From Paracoccaceae bacterium (GTDB lineage: Bacteria; Pseudomonadota; Alphaproteobacteria; Rhodobacterales; Rhodobacteraceae): DNA of 64,000 bases. The DNA is taken from positions 36,495 to 100,494 of the forward strand of contig JAIXPH010000003.1 of NCBI GenBank assembly GCA_027486345.1. The letters run 5' to 3'. Shown piece after piece: positions 36,496 through 45,826 of the stretch; within the stretch, counting starts at the first letter, position 1; each line of letters starts with the position of its first letter. The position numbers were made by a program, and so were the translations under genes. Under the pieces are notes generated by a model, which was not told the origin of the DNA, searched no databases, and was given only the letters and a program-made list of their open reading frames with translations.

Positions 36496-39195
36496 TTATA
36501 GCGGCGGGGTCCGCTCAGGTCCAGACCGTGACGCGGCCCAACGGTTCAAAGCGGCAAGCCCTGCGAGCGACAGGCCAAGCGCCAGGAACGAGAACACCCT
36601 CACCAGCCCCGACAGGCCGCTTGCGTCGATCAGGAACACCTTGGCCGCTGTCAGGCCAATCACCGCCATCGCGGCGCGGCGGGTGGTTTGTGACCCGGTG
36701 GTGATCGCCCGCCACAGCAGCGCCGCGCCAAGGATCAGCATCGCGACGGTATAGGTGTACAGCTCTGCCTGACTGGTGCCGGGGACAGACAGGTCATCGC
36801 CGCGCCAGAAGCGGCGGATTTCCAGAAGGATATAAAGCCCCGCCAGCACGGCCCCTGCCCCGGTCATCCCCCTGCGCCACTGCGGTGGCAGGTGGTCCAT
36901 GACGCGCATGGCGGCCAGCAGGAACAGCCCCGGCAGGGCATAGGCGACGAAAAGGGTGTCAAGGATCAGGGGTCCGGAGACCCCTTCTGCCCCCAGCACG
37001 GGGTTCAGAACAACCGCCGATCCCAGCCCCACGGCAGCGATGGCCCCGGCAATCCCGCCCACGACCAAGCGCACCCGATGCAGCGGCCCGCCAAGATGCA
37101 GGCGGTAAAGCTGCACCAAGCCCAGCATCAGCCACGGCAGCGCAAGGCTGGACATGGTCAGGAAGGCCGACCCGTCCTGCAACCAACGCAGCAACAGCAC
37201 ATTGACCAGCAGCGCCAAACTTGCGGCCAGTCCTGATTCGAGGAAAGCCCAAGCCGAATAGCGCCCCATCCCCCGGATCGCCCATTGCGCCGAGGCAAAG
37301 CCAAAGACGGGCCCCAGAAAGGCCATCAGCACTTGCGGCAAAGGCGCCTCCAGCGCCCAGACGATGCCGGGATCAAGGGTCAGGCGATAACCGATGACCA
37401 CCACCCCGGCCATCAAGGCCCAAGACAGTTCGGTCAGGCGAAAGCGGCGGTCCAGATACGCCGCCCCGGTGACCATCAGCGCCAGTGCCAGCGTCAGCGC
37501 CGCCTTGGTGGTCAGGATGAACAGCGCAAGCCCGATCAGCACCAACGCCGACAGCACGGCATGGGCGGTGCGGCGGCGGGGATCGTCAGGTTCCAGGCGC
37601 GCCATCATCGCGGCTTGGCCCACCATCAGCGCGGCCAGCGCGGTGACATGCAGCGCCCATCCGTAAGCGCCCAGCACACTTGCGGGATGCCACAGGAATT
37701 CTGCCCCCAAGGCCGCCAGCGGAACGACCAGCGCCGCCCCTGCCGCCATCACCACCGGATGCGCCGCGCCACGCTTGGACCGCAGCGCCAGCGCGGCGGT
37801 GATCAATGCGGCCAAGACCAGAACAAGGGTCAGCGTCAGGGGGGCAGAGACCTCTGGCCCCCGCGCCTCAGGCGTGGCCGCGGTGAATTCGCGCCACAGC
37901 GGGCCGGACCACAGACCCTCCAGCCCCAAACGCGCAAGGAAGGCCGCAGCGGGGATCAGCGCCAGATCGTGCAAGGCGGCCGCGCGGTCGGCCCAGATCA
38001 GCAGCCCCACCACCAGCCCGGCGGTCAGGGCGAAGGCCAGCATGACCGAACCGGCGTCCGGCAAGGACAGCGACGCAAGGATCATCGCGCTGGCTGTCAT
38101 CGCACCCAGCGCCAGCCGCATCGGGAAAGCGGGCAATACCCGGCCTCCCCCCCAGACGAGATCGACAAGCGACGGCCCGGATTGGTCCGGCAAAATCCCG
38201 CGCGCCGGAATGGCGATGGCCAGCGGCACCAACGCGACGGCGAGCAGCAGATATGCCCCCTCTCCCGCGCCCGCCCACATCGCCAGCAGCCCACCGGCAT
38301 AGGCCAAGGCCAGCGACAGCACCGACACCCAGCCCCAACGCCGCAGCGTGTCGATGCCCAAGCCCAGCGCCGCCACCAGCGCGAAATGCGCCATCAGCCA
38401 AGCCGGGGCCTGTGATCCTCCGCCCGTCAGAAACGGGGCGACCGTCGCGCCGACCAACCCCAGCGCCGCCAAGAGTGGCCCGTGCAGCCACCCGAGCACG
38501 ACAGCGGCAAGTGCCGTCAGCACAAGCCCGGCAAAGGTCACCTCCGGCCCGATCAGCCCATACATCAACCGCCCCGCCAGCAGCGCGGCAAAGACCGACA
38601 CCAGCCCCGCCCCGGAAAAGACCGAGGGCAGATAGGCAGCTGTCCCGCCCGGCCCGTCGCCAAAGCGGCGGCGGATAACCTCGCCGCCACCGATCAGCGC
38701 AAGACCAAAGGCGATGCCCGCCATCACCCGCAGACCGGGGGGCAGCAGGCCACGCTCCATCCCGTATTGCACAAGGAAGACCCCCGCCGCCGCCAAGGAT
38801 ACGGCGGCAACGGCATAGACCCAATTCTCGCGCAGCCAAGTGCCGAAGCGGTCAAAGGCATCCGGTTGGCGCGGCGGCAGCGACGGGGACAGAGGGTCCG
38901 CATCAGCCATGACAGGCGCGGCCTCGACAGTCTCGACAGGGGCCGACCGGGCCGCGATGGGGGCAGGCAGGGACGGGATGGGCGCGGCCTCTGGCACCGG
39001 GGCCTCCCCGGCCAAGGGCAATGACTCGGGTCGGGGCTCGGGGCGGTGGGCAAGGGCGACCTCGCCACGCAGCCTTGCCACGTCCGCCTCAAGCGCGCGG
39101 ACGCGGGTGGACAGGTTGGAATGGCTCACAATCACCCAGACCAGCGCGATCGGGATGGCCAGCACGACCAATGCCACCAGAACCAGCATGTCCAT
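36496..39195 (-). CDS. DUF2339 family large membrane protein
   Basis: About 899 residues: one N-terminal helix (MLVLVALVVLAIPIALVWVIV), a coiled-coil segment (LSTRVRALEADVARLRGEVA), a Pro/Ala-rich linker (about residues 50-110), then more than 20 hydrophobic helices to the end, closing with ARVFSFLALGLSLAGLAALNRW-like sequence. This layout and the GVFLVQYGMERGLLPPGLRVMAGIAFG stretch identify the DUF2339 family, whose function is unknown. ATG 39195 (MDMLVLV) is preferred; a GTG at 39219 would add eight residues. Confidence 0.88.
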   Translation of the reverse strand: MDMLVLVALVVLAIPIALVWVIVSHSNLSTRVRALEADVARLRGEVALAHRPEPRPESLPLAGEAPVPEAAPIPSLPAPIAARSAPVETVEAAPVMADADPLSPSLPPRQPDAFDRFGTWLRENWVYAVAAVSLAAAGVFLVQYGMERGLLPPGLRVMAGIAFGLALIGGGEVIRRRFGDGPGGTAAYLPSVFSGAGLVSVFAALLAGRLMYGLIGPEVTFAGLVLTALAAVVLGWLHGPLLAALGLVGATVAPFLTGGGSQAPAWLMAHFALVAALGLGIDTLRRWGWVSVLSLALAYAGGLLAMWAGAGEGAYLLLAVALVPLAIAIPARGILPDQSGPSLVDLVWGGGRVLPAFPMRLALGAMTASAMILASLSLPDAGSVMLAFALTAGLVVGLLIWADRAAALHDLALIPAAAFLARLGLEGLWSGPLWREFTAATPEARGPEVSAPLTLTLVLVLAALITAALALRSKRGAAHPVVMAAGAALVVPLAALGAEFLWHPASVLGAYGWALHVTALAALMVGQAAMMARLEPDDPRRRTAHAVLSALVLIGLALFILTTKAALTLALALMVTGAAYLDRRFRLTELSWALMAGVVVIGYRLTLDPGIVWALEAPLPQVLMAFLGPVFGFASAQWAIRGMGRYSAWAFLESGLAASLALLVNVLLLRWLQDGSAFLTMSSLALPWLMLGLVQLYRLHLGGPLHRVRLVVGGIAGAIAAVGLGSAVVLNPVLGAEGVSGPLILDTLFVAYALPGLFLLAAMRVMDHLPPQWRRGMTGAGAVLAGLYILLEIRRFWRGDDLSVPGTSQAELYTYTVAMLILGAALLWRAITTGSQTTRRAAMAVIGLTAAKVFLIDASGLSGLVRVFSFLALGLSLAGLAALNRWAASRSGPERTPPL

Positions 39196-39361
39196 CCGTC
39201 CGACCCCCGCACCCATCACTGCACCGGTTGCAGATTACCGCAGTTTTCGGGCGGGCATAGCCCCTGTGCCCCCACCTGTCCCATCGAAGCGGGACAGGTG
39301 GAACTGGACAGGCGGCCCGGGCGCGATAAGTTCCCGGCACGCGCAATCAAAAGGACCCAGC

Positions 39362-39739
39362 ATGAAAGACGCCTCTGTCAATGTTCTAGGCGGCCCGCTC
39401 GAGGAATGCTCCACCGCGCCCCTGACGGGTTTCTTCCGCAACGGCTGCTGCGACACGGGGCCGATGGATCGTGGGCTGCATACCGTCTGCGCGCTGATGA
39501 CGGACGAATTCCTTGCGCTGTCGAAATACCTTGGCAACGACCTGTCCACCCCGCGCCCGGAATTCGGCTTTGCGGGATTGAAGGCCGGGGATCGCTGGTG
39601 CCTCTGTGCCGCGCGCTTCTATCAGGCGCATGAGGAAGGGGCCGCGCCGCTTGTGCGTCTGCGCGCCACGCATATCCGCACGCTGGACATCGTGCCGCTG
39701 GCCGTCCTGCGCGACTATGCCGTCGATCTTGACGGCTGA
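39362..39739 (+). CDS. DUF2237 family protein
   Basis: A 125-residue soluble protein of the DUF2237 family. Hallmarks: VLGGPLEECSTAPLTGFFRNGCCDTGPMDRG, HTVCALMTDEFLALSKYLGNDLSTPRPE and FAGLKAGDRWCLCAARFYQA, each cited within its own stretch, with conserved cysteines. Function unknown; members are widespread in proteobacteria and cyanobacteria. ATG 39362 has AAGGA six nt upstream; the longer upstream frame is antisense to the DUF2339 gene. Confidence 0.9.
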   Translation: MKDASVNVLGGPLEECSTAPLTGFFRNGCCDTGPMDRGLHTVCALMTDEFLALSKYLGNDLSTPRPEFGFAGLKAGDRWCLCAARFYQAHEEGAAPLVRLRATHIRTLDIVPLAVLRDYAVDLDG

Positions 39740-39780
39740 CGCGCCTTGAGCTGCGGCGTCCGGCGGCAGAGACTGCGGGC

Positions 39781-40197
39781 ATGACCGACTCGTCCAACCC
39801 CGTCCAGCCACCGCGCTTTGCCATCACCGACGAGCAGATCGCCGCCGTGGTGCATGAATTCTACGCCGTGATGCGCACGCATCCCGGTCTTGGCCCGGTC
39901 TTTGCCGCCCATGTCCATGACTGGCCGGCGCATGAGGACAAGATCATCCGCTTCTGGCGCAACGCGATCCTGCATGAGCGCAGCTATGCCGGCAATCCGA
40001 TGCTGGTGCACCGCGCGGCCGGGGATGTGCGTGCCGGGATGTTCGACGTCTGGTTGGGCCTTTTTGACTCGGTCATGCGCCGGGAGTTGCCGCCAGAGAC
40101 CGCAGCGGCGTGGTCGGCGCTGGCGCATCGCATCGGGCGGGGTCTGCGGATGGGCGTGATGGATCGCTCCGCCGAGGGGCCGCCGCGACTGGATTAG
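39781..40197 (+). CDS. Group III truncated haemoglobin
   Basis: A 138-residue truncated globin. The sequence FYAVMRTHPGLGPVFAAHV, EDKIIRFWRNAILHERSYAGNPM and the proximal-His stretch MLVHRAAGDVRAGMFDVWLGLFD are typical of group III (trHbP). Such globins bind oxygen or NO; the physiological role of group III is still poorly known. It starts 41 bp after DUF2237, and its stop overlaps the stop of the convergent luxR-type gene. Confidence 0.9.
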   Translation: MTDSSNPVQPPRFAITDEQIAAVVHEFYAVMRTHPGLGPVFAAHVHDWPAHEDKIIRFWRNAILHERSYAGNPMLVHRAAGDVRAGMFDVWLGLFDSVMRRELPPETAAAWSALAHRIGRGLRMGVMDRSAEGPPRLD

Positions 40198-40715
40198 GCC
40201 GGGTGGTTCGGCCCGTCGGGCGTGGCAGGCCCCTCGATCAGGTCTTCGATGAACAGTGACAGCAGTTGCGGACGCCCGGTCACGCCCGCCTTGCGATAGA
40301 TAGCGTTGGTCTGGGCCTTGACCGTGCCCTCGGACGTATTGCGCAGGGTGGCGATTTCCGCCGTGGACAGACCCTTGATGGCAAACAAGGCCACGTCCCG
40401 CTCTGCCGGGGTCAGTCCCCACAGGGTGAACCGCTCTTCCAGCAAGTCCATGAAGGCACCCGAAGCCCGGCGCAGCCGTTCCTGTGCCAGATTGCGCGCC
40501 CGCAGGGATGAGACGATAAGCACCCCGCCCAGCACCAGCCCCAGCACCAGACCGACCGCTGCGCCGATCTCCAGCATCTCGCGCAATTCCCATGCGAGGG
40601 GGCGGGTGTAGATGCCCAGCAGCGACGAGAGGATGTCCGACACGAAGAAAAAGGCGCACAGCGCCTGCACCAGAAACACAAGAACAATCACACTGGTCCT
40701 GAGCACCGGCCTCAA
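40194..40715 (-). CDS. Membrane-bound LuxR-type HTH regulator
   Basis: 173 residues: two N-terminal transmembrane helices (VIVLVFLVQALCAFFFVSDIL and IGAAVGLVLGLVLGGVLIVSSL), a short basic linker, then a C-terminal GerE/LuxR HTH: LTPAERDVALFAIKGLSTAEIATLRNTSEGTVKAQTNAIYRKAGV, read in two parts. There is no receiver or autoinducer domain, so the signal must be sensed through the membrane part or a partner. It lies 18 bp after an exported PepSY-like gene and is probably its operon partner. Confidence 0.86.
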   Translation of the reverse strand: MRPVLRTSVIVLVFLVQALCAFFFVSDILSSLLGIYTRPLAWELREMLEIGAAVGLVLGLVLGGVLIVSSLRARNLAQERLRRASGAFMDLLEERFTLWGLTPAERDVALFAIKGLSTAEIATLRNTSEGTVKAQTNAIYRKAGVTGRPQLLSLFIEDLIEGPATPDGPNHPA

Positions 40716-40733
40716 CCTGCCTTGTTCGGGCGA

Positions 40734-41276
40734 TCAGTCATCATCGCCGTCATCGCCACTGTCGTCTTTGCCGCTGTCATCGTCCGATCCGCCGGACCGT
40801 CCGCTGGAGTCGCTGCCCGAGTTGCTGCCAGAATTGCTGCCAGAATGGCTGTCCGAGTTGCTGCCGGAATTGCTGCCCGACCCCCCGGAGCTGCCTGAAT
40901 TGCTGCCCGAGTCGTCGTCGCTGTCATCGCCGTCGTCGCTGCCGGACGACCCATTGCTGCCGGAACGCCCGTCCGAGCGGCCATCGTCGCGGGACGCGCC
41001 CTCCAGCAGCGCCCGGTCTGACGCGCGGCCGTCCTGCCGCAGCCACAGATCGCGCAGGATTTCGCCGGTGTTCGGGTTCAGGATGATCTCGCGCGTGCCA
41101 TCGGCGCCGATGGCCGTGATCCGCACCCGGCCCAAGAGCGTGCGTGACACCTCGACCCGTGCGAAGCCCATGTCCTGCAATTGGCGCACGATGTCCTGTT
41201 CGTAATCGGCCAAAGCAACGGTGGCGGAGAGGATACCCGCCGCCATCATGGTCCAGAAGAATGGTCTTCGCCGCAT
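40734..41276 (-). CDS. Exported PepSY-like protein with acidic Ser/Gly/Asp tail (B)
   Basis: 180 residues. A signal peptide (RRRPFFWTMMAAGILSATVALA, first 23 residues), a single PepSY-like unit (YEQDIVRQLQDMGFARVEVS, RVRITAIGADGTREIILNPNTGEILRDLW) and a C-terminal tail of about 85 residues made almost only of Ser, Gly, Asp and Asn, ending GDDGDDD. The tail is low-complexity and strongly acidic and could bind calcium. The ATG at 41276 opens the leader; upstream ATG 41351 would add 25 non-leader residues. It is a paralogue of the next gene upstream. Confidence 0.82.
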   Translation of the reverse strand: MRRRPFFWTMMAAGILSATVALADYEQDIVRQLQDMGFARVEVSRTLLGRVRITAIGADGTREIILNPNTGEILRDLWLRQDGRASDRALLEGASRDDGRSDGRSGSNGSSGSDDGDDSDDDSGSNSGSSGGSGSNSGSNSDSHSGSNSGSNSGSDSSGRSGGSDDDSGKDDSGDDGDDD

Positions 41277-41380
41277 CTGCCTTGCCCCTTTCGGGCTTGT
41301 CCTGACCGAGTATCGGCCAAGACGCCAGCCCCGGCAAGCGCCGGGGCCCACGTCGCCGTCTGTGTCGTCATCCGTGCCGG

Positions 41381-41953
41381 TCAGTCGTCATCGCCGTCGT
41401 CGTCCGATCCGCCACGGTCATCATCCGAACCATCGTCATCAGACCCGCCACTGCCGGACCGCCCCCGACCACGCCCCTTGTCATCATCGGCATCGTGTGA
41501 CGCCGCGTTGGAGTGCGACCCCGCGCTGTCGTCGTCGCTGTCATCGCCCCCCGTCGTGTCGTCGGTCCCGTCATCATCGTCGCCCGTCGGGTTGTCATCA
41601 AAGGCGCGGTCCAATCCGTCATCGGCAAAGCCCGAAGCGCGGACGCGGACGAAATCCTCCATCCGGCTTTTCACCTCGACCCCGGCGCTGACGCTGCCCG
41701 CGATGCTGCCGGTTTCCTGTTTCAGGATGGCCCCGGTGGCGCGGTCATAGACCGCCTCGATCACCTGACCGGTCTGGGCGTCGATCGCCTCGACCTTGAC
41801 CTGCGAGGGGCCGAAGGCGATTTCGATCCGTTCAAACTCGGCATAGGCGGATTCGATGGCGGCGCGGGTCAGGCCTGTGGATTGGGCCTGCGCCATGCCT
41901 GCCGAGCCGATGAGGGCGGTGCAGAGCAACAGCCTGCGGGTGGGTGCGTTCAT
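41381..41953 (-). CDS. Exported PepSY-like protein with acidic Ser/Gly/Asp tail (A)
   Basis: 190 residues: signal peptide (RRLLLCTALIGSAGMAQAQ), a PepSY-like domain (FERIEIAFGPSQVKVEAIDA, TGQVIEAVYDRATGAILKQ) and a tail of about 75 residues rich in Asp, Gly and Ser with a short GRGRGRS insert, ending DDDGDDD like the neighbour. It has AAGGAGCAAGGAC before the ATG. It is first in a likely operon A-B-luxR. PepSY domains often inhibit or chaperone peptidases or act in sensing; here the function is unknown. Confidence 0.82.
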   Translation of the reverse strand: MNAPTRRLLLCTALIGSAGMAQAQSTGLTRAAIESAYAEFERIEIAFGPSQVKVEAIDAQTGQVIEAVYDRATGAILKQETGSIAGSVSAGVEVKSRMEDFVRVRASGFADDGLDRAFDDNPTGDDDDGTDDTTGGDDSDDDSAGSHSNAASHDADDDKGRGRGRSGSGGSDDDGSDDDRGGSDDDGDDD

Positions 41954-42100
41954 GTCCTTGCTCCTTGGTCCGTGTGTCCGGGGGGCTGTGTGTCCGTGGC
42001 GGATCAGACAGTGCCCGTGTCGCGCCGTCCGTTCGGCGTGACCCCTTCAAACCCGGATATTCGCCGCCGTGAAATTGACCACGAGTTTAATCCCGGCCCC

Positions 42101-42151
42101 GTAAACCAAGGGTTTGCACGCCTAAACTTTTGGCCAGAGCCGGGTTTAGGC
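42101..42151. promoter_or_regulatory. Cluster of TAAAC half-sites upstream of the PepSY unit
   Basis: AAACC-aag-GGTTT (42103-42115) and GCCTAAAC / GTTTAGGC (42120-42127 with 42144-42151) are two inverted repeats built from the same TAAAC half-site, about 150 bp before the first PepSY start. They could be an operator for the LuxR-type regulator of the unit. Inference only. Confidence 0.35.
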
Positions 42152-42174
42152 GGGCTTTCGGGTGGCTTGGGCAT

Positions 42175-42204
42175 GAAAAAACCCCGCAGGGCGGACCTGC
42201 GGGG
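42175..42204 (-). terminator. trpB terminator
   Basis: Minus strand CCCCGCAGG-tccgc-CCTGCGGGG followed by seven T residues, 25 bp after the trpB stop. Canonical Rho-independent terminator. Confidence 0.9.
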
Positions 42205-42228
42205 CGATGTTCCGTCATGTGAAGGGGA

Positions 42229-43461
42229 TCAGACCTTCATGTCCTGACCCAGATGCTTGGCCACCGTGAAGATGTCCTTGTCGCCCCGGCCACACATGTT
42301 CATGACGATGATATGGTCGCGTGGCAGGGTCGGCGCGATCTTCATGACATGCGCCAGCGCGTGCGAGGGTTCCAGCGCGGGGATGATGCCTTCAAGCTTG
42401 CAGCAAAGCTGGAACGCCTCCAGCGCCTCGGCATCGGTGATGGAGACATATTTCGCGCGCCCGATGTCATGCAGCCAGGCGTGTTCCGGGCCGATGCCCG
42501 GATAATCCAGACCGGCGCTGATGGAAAAGCCCTCAAGGATCTGCCCATCGGGGTCTTGCAGCAGATAGGTGCGGTTGCCGTGCAGCACGCCGGGGCGGCC
42601 GCCGGTCAGACTGGCGCAATGCTGCATGCGGTCGTCCACGCCCTTGCCGCCCGCCTCGACCCCGATGATGTTCACGGATGGGTCGTCAAGGAAGGGGTAG
42701 AACAGGCCCATCGCGTTCGATCCGCCGCCGATGGCCGCGATGATCGTGTCGGGCAGGCGGCCTGCGCCTTCCTGTTCTTCCAATTGCCAGCGCACTTCCT
42801 TGCCGATGATCGACTGGAAGTCGCGCACCATCGCCGGATAGGGATGCGGACCCGCCACGGTGCCGATGCAATAGAAGGTGTCGCGCACGTTGGTCACCCA
42901 ATCGCGCAGCGCGTCATTCATCGCGTCCTTCAGCGTGCCCCGGCCCGAGGTGACGGGAATCACCTCTGCGCCCAACAGCTTCATGCGAAAGACGTTGGGA
43001 GCCTGACGTTCCACGTCATGCGCGCCCATATAGACCACGCATTTCAGGCCGAACTTGGCGCAGACCGTCGCGGTGGCCACGCCGTGTTGGCCTGCGCCGG
43101 TTTCGGCGATGATCCGGGGCTTGCCCATGCGGCGGGCAAGGATGATCTGGCCCAGCACGTTGTTGATCTTGTGCGCGCCGGTGTGGTTCAGCTCATCGCG
43201 CTTCATGTAGACCTTGGCGCCGCCCAGATGGTCGGTCATCCGCTGCGCGAGATACAGCGGCGAGGGGCGGCCGACGTAATGCTTCCACAGATCGTCCATC
43301 TCGGCCCAGAAGGTCGGGTCGGTCTTGGCGAATTCATAGCGCGCCTCAAGGTCGAGGATCAGCGGCATCAGCGTTTCAGACACGAAGCGCCCGCCGAAGA
43401 TGCCAAAACGCCCGGCCTCATCCGGCCCGGTCATGAAGCTGTTGATTCCGTCCTCGGCCAT
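42229..43461 (-). CDS. trpB: Tryptophan synthase beta chain
   Basis: PLP enzyme that condenses indole with serine. The 410-residue protein has the PLP-lysine motif [20 protein letters not shown], the early [26 protein letters not shown] region, [13 protein letters not shown] for phosphate binding and the C-terminal CGRGDKDIF. It is last in trpF-MFS-trpB and ends in a strong terminator; trpA is not in the window. Confidence 0.97.
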   Translation of the reverse strand: MAEDGINSFMTGPDEAGRFGIFGGRFVSETLMPLILDLEARYEFAKTDPTFWAEMDDLWKHYVGRPSPLYLAQRMTDHLGGAKVYMKRDELNHTGAHKINNVLGQIILARRMGKPRIIAETGAGQHGVATATVCAKFGLKCVVYMGAHDVERQAPNVFRMKLLGAEVIPVTSGRGTLKDAMNDALRDWVTNVRDTFYCIGTVAGPHPYPAMVRDFQSIIGKEVRWQLEEQEGAGRLPDTIIAAIGGGSNAMGLFYPFLDDPSVNIIGVEAGGKGVDDRMQHCASLTGGRPGVLHGNRTYLLQDPDGQILEGFSISAGLDYPGIGPEHAWLHDIGRAKYVSITDAEALEAFQLCCKLEGIIPALEPSHALAHVMKIAPTLPRDHIIVMNMCGRGDKDIFTVAKHLGQDMKV

Positions 43462-43520
43462 GGCAGTCCCTCACCCTGATATGCGACTGCTGATGTAGCG
43501 CCCTTGGGCGGGCGGGGAAA

Positions 43521-43587
43521 GGGGGGCCTTCAGCCCCCCTCGCCCGTTCCGGGCTCACCCCCAGAGGATATTTGCGCAACGGGGAAG
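43521..43587 (-). repeat. Family A intergenic repeat, copy 4
   Basis: Minus-strand reading: CTTCCCCGTTGCGCAAATAT then CCTCTGGGGGTGAG, a CCCGGAACGGGC hairpin and GGGGGGCTGAAGGCCCCCC. It lies between the MFS gene and trpB, which are both transcribed leftwards, so here it sits inside a likely operon. Confidence 0.72.
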
Positions 43588-43595
43588 CGGCAGCG

Positions 43596-44732
43596 TCAGC
43601 GCGCAGAGAAGGTGCGGGCGATGGTCCAATACCCCAAGACGCAGGCTAGAACGCCGATGGACAGCGGGAGGGAATAGCCAAACCCCGCCCAGAGGAGCGC
43701 TGCGGCGGCAAGGCAGGACAGGCAGGTGCCCATGTCCCAGCCACCCTCGGCCACGATGTGAAAGCGCAAGGGGCAAGGCGACTGCCGCGCGAGGGTGTAA
43801 ACGCGCGAATTGAAGGCCGTGGCATAAAGCGGCCAGGCCAACGCCACCGCCACATTGGCCCCGATGGCCAGCGCAGGCACCGGCCAGCCGATCACGCGCG
43901 CCACGGCGGCCACCATTAGTGCGGCAAAGCCGATGCGCACCGCCCCAAGGCCGCTGCCCAGATCAATGGCCCGGCCCAGCACCAAGGCCCCCAAGGCCCC
44001 CGCAAGCCCGGTCAGCGCCATCGCCCCGCCATAGGCCGCAAAGCTGGAGCCGAGCGTCAGGAACAGCGCGATCAGCCATGTGAAATGGAACGACCCGCTG
44101 CGCAGCCCGTCGGCGAACAGGATCACCCGTGCCGCGCGGCGGGTCTGAGCGGGCATCTCGGCCTGATCGTCGATCTTGGGATCAGGCCCGGCCAGCACGG
44201 GCAAGGTGGACATTGCCATGGCGATGGCGACGGTGCCGAAGGCCACGATGGGGCTGAAGACGGTCAACAAAAGGCCCGTCACGGCGGGCGCGGCGATGCC
44301 CATGACCATGCCGATCAACTCCACCGCACTGGTCTGGGCCCCGCGCGCGTGGTTGTCGCCCAGAAGGGCCACGTAGGAATGGTAGGTCGTCCAGTAAAAG
44401 CTGCTGCTGAAGGCCCAAAGCCCCAGATAGACCATCAAAAGCGGCCCGGCGCCGGTGATCTGCGACAGGATAGGATATGTTGCCGCCTCGGCCAGAATGG
44501 CCAGCACCAGGGCGCGGCGCAGGCCGACACGGCGCACCAGCGGCAGAACGAGGGTGCGGAACAGCATCCGGCTGCCAAACATGGCGGCGATGGCCAAGAG
44601 CACGACGGGCGCGGGAATGCCTGCCTTGAGCAGATAGACAAAGGCAAAGGTTTCGCCGCCATAGGTGGCAAAGGCCTGCAACGCGGCATGGATATAGATG
44701 CGGTTGACGTCGCGGTTGGCGAAATAGGCCAT
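43596..44732 (-). CDS. MFS transporter between trpF and trpB
   Basis: Major facilitator superfamily permease of 378 residues with 11-12 hydrophobic segments. It begins MAYFANRDVNRIYIHAALQAFATYGGE, has the cytoplasmic loop RVGLRRALVLAILAEAATYP after helix 2, and ends LSIGVLACVLGYWTIARTFSAR. Its ATG lies just past the TGA of trpF (TGAGCATG), so it is coupled to trpF translation. Substrate unknown; an aromatic or indole-type compound is a guess from context only. Confidence 0.86.
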   Translation of the reverse strand: MAYFANRDVNRIYIHAALQAFATYGGETFAFVYLLKAGIPAPVVLLAIAAMFGSRMLFRTLVLPLVRRVGLRRALVLAILAEAATYPILSQITGAGPLLMVYLGLWAFSSSFYWTTYHSYVALLGDNHARGAQTSAVELIGMVMGIAAPAVTGLLLTVFSPIVAFGTVAIAMAMSTLPVLAGPDPKIDDQAEMPAQTRRAARVILFADGLRSGSFHFTWLIALFLTLGSSFAAYGGAMALTGLAGALGALVLGRAIDLGSGLGAVRIGFAALMVAAVARVIGWPVPALAIGANVAVALAWPLYATAFNSRVYTLARQSPCPLRFHIVAEGGWDMGTCLSCLAAAALLWAGFGYSLPLSIGVLACVLGYWTIARTFSAR

Positions 44733-44734
44733 GC

Positions 44735-45379
44735 TCAGGCCGCACCCGCCGCCGTGACAAAGGCGGCGATGCGGGCGGCATCCTTGACCCCCGGCGCGGA
44801 TTCGACGCCCGATGACACATCGACCTGCCGCGCATTGGTCAGGCGGATCGCCTCGGCCACATTGTCCGGCGTCAGGCCACCGGCCAGCATCCACGGCCTG
44901 AGCCAGCGGCGCTGCGCCACCAGCCGCCAGTCAAAGGACAGACCATTGCCCCCCGGCAGGTCGGCGTTCTTGGGCGGCTTGGCGTCGATCAGGATCTGGT
45001 CGGCGACAAGGCTATAATCCATCAGGGCGGCAAGGTCGCCTTCGTCGGCCACACCCACCGCCTTCATCACCGGCAGGCCATAGCGAGCGCGCACTTCGGT
45101 CACGCGGTCCGGGGATTCGTGGCCATGCAGTTGCAGCATGTCCAAGGGCACAGCCTCCACGATGGCATCCAGCGCAGCATCACCGGCATCGACCGTCAGC
45201 GCCACCTTTGCCAGACCCGGCGGCGCGATCAGGGCCAAGCCGCGCGCCTGCTCCACCGTCACATTGCGGGGCGATTTGGCAAAGAAAACAAAGCCCGCGT
45301 AGGCGGCGCCAGCGGCAGCGACGGCCAACACATCCGCCTCGGTCCGCAGACCGCAAATCTTCACGCGAATGTCTGACAT
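44735..45379 (-). CDS. trpF: Phosphoribosylanthranilate isomerase
   Basis: Third step of tryptophan synthesis, (beta/alpha)8 barrel, 214 residues. Starts [20 protein letters not shown] with the catalytic Cys in KICG; the general-acid Asp region is [22 protein letters not shown] (cited in part) and the phosphate loop is [14 protein letters not shown] with [15 protein letters not shown]. The start overlaps the lapA stop (TGATG). Confidence 0.95.
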   Translation of the reverse strand: MSDIRVKICGLRTEADVLAVAAAGAAYAGFVFFAKSPRNVTVEQARGLALIAPPGLAKVALTVDAGDAALDAIVEAVPLDMLQLHGHESPDRVTEVRARYGLPVMKAVGVADEGDLAALMDYSLVADQILIDAKPPKNADLPGGNGLSFDWRLVAQRRWLRPWMLAGGLTPDNVAEAIRLTNARQVDVSSGVESAPGVKDAARIAAFVTAAGAA

Positions 45380-45738
45380 CACTTGGCCGCCGGTTTTGCC
45401 AACAGCGCCAGAACGTCATCCTTGGGCGTCGATGAGGAATCGCGCATCACCGCCAACTCACGCTCCAGCCGCGCCACCTCGCGTGAGGATTTGGTCGCGG
45501 TGCTGCGGTGTTTGTGTTCGCGCGCCCATTCCCAGACGAAGCCCACCAGCACGCCAAGGGCGATGCCGCCGAACAGCACCAGAAACAGCGGGATTTGCAG
45601 GGCAAAGGACAGGCCGGTCAGCGCGGCCAACCCTTCGGGCAGCAAGCGCACCTCAACCACACCGCGATTGGCCAGCGCCACGGTCAGCAGCGCCACGGCG
45701 GCAAGGAACAACAGAACATAGCGGAAAATGCGGATCAT
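45379..45738 (-). CDS. lapA: LapA (DUF1049) domain membrane protein
   Basis: A 119-residue inner-membrane protein of the LapA/YciS family: two hydrophobic segments ([20 protein letters not shown] and [21 protein letters not shown]) followed by a cytoplasmic basic coiled coil ([30 protein letters not shown] in parts). In E. coli the homologue works in lipopolysaccharide assembly control. The ATG at 45738 ([10 protein letters not shown]) is preferred. It sits between ihfB and trpF, the usual order in this family of bacteria. Confidence 0.85.
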   Translation of the reverse strand: MIRIFRYVLLFLAAVALLTVALANRGVVEVRLLPEGLAALTGLSFALQIPLFLVLFGGIALGVLVGFVWEWAREHKHRSTATKSSREVARLERELAVMRDSSSTPKDDVLALLAKPAAK

Positions 45739-45826
45739 GCCGGGCCCCATCTGGTCAGACCCGACTATTGCGCCGCCACGCGCGGGGTGCAAGCCCGCGC
45801 GCGCATCCTGCCCCCGGTCCTCTGGG

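Noticed and set aside
33109..36501. Open frame of 1130 codons on the plus strand
   Set aside because: It is entirely antisense to ileS, which has all catalytic motifs; long antisense frames are common at this GC content.
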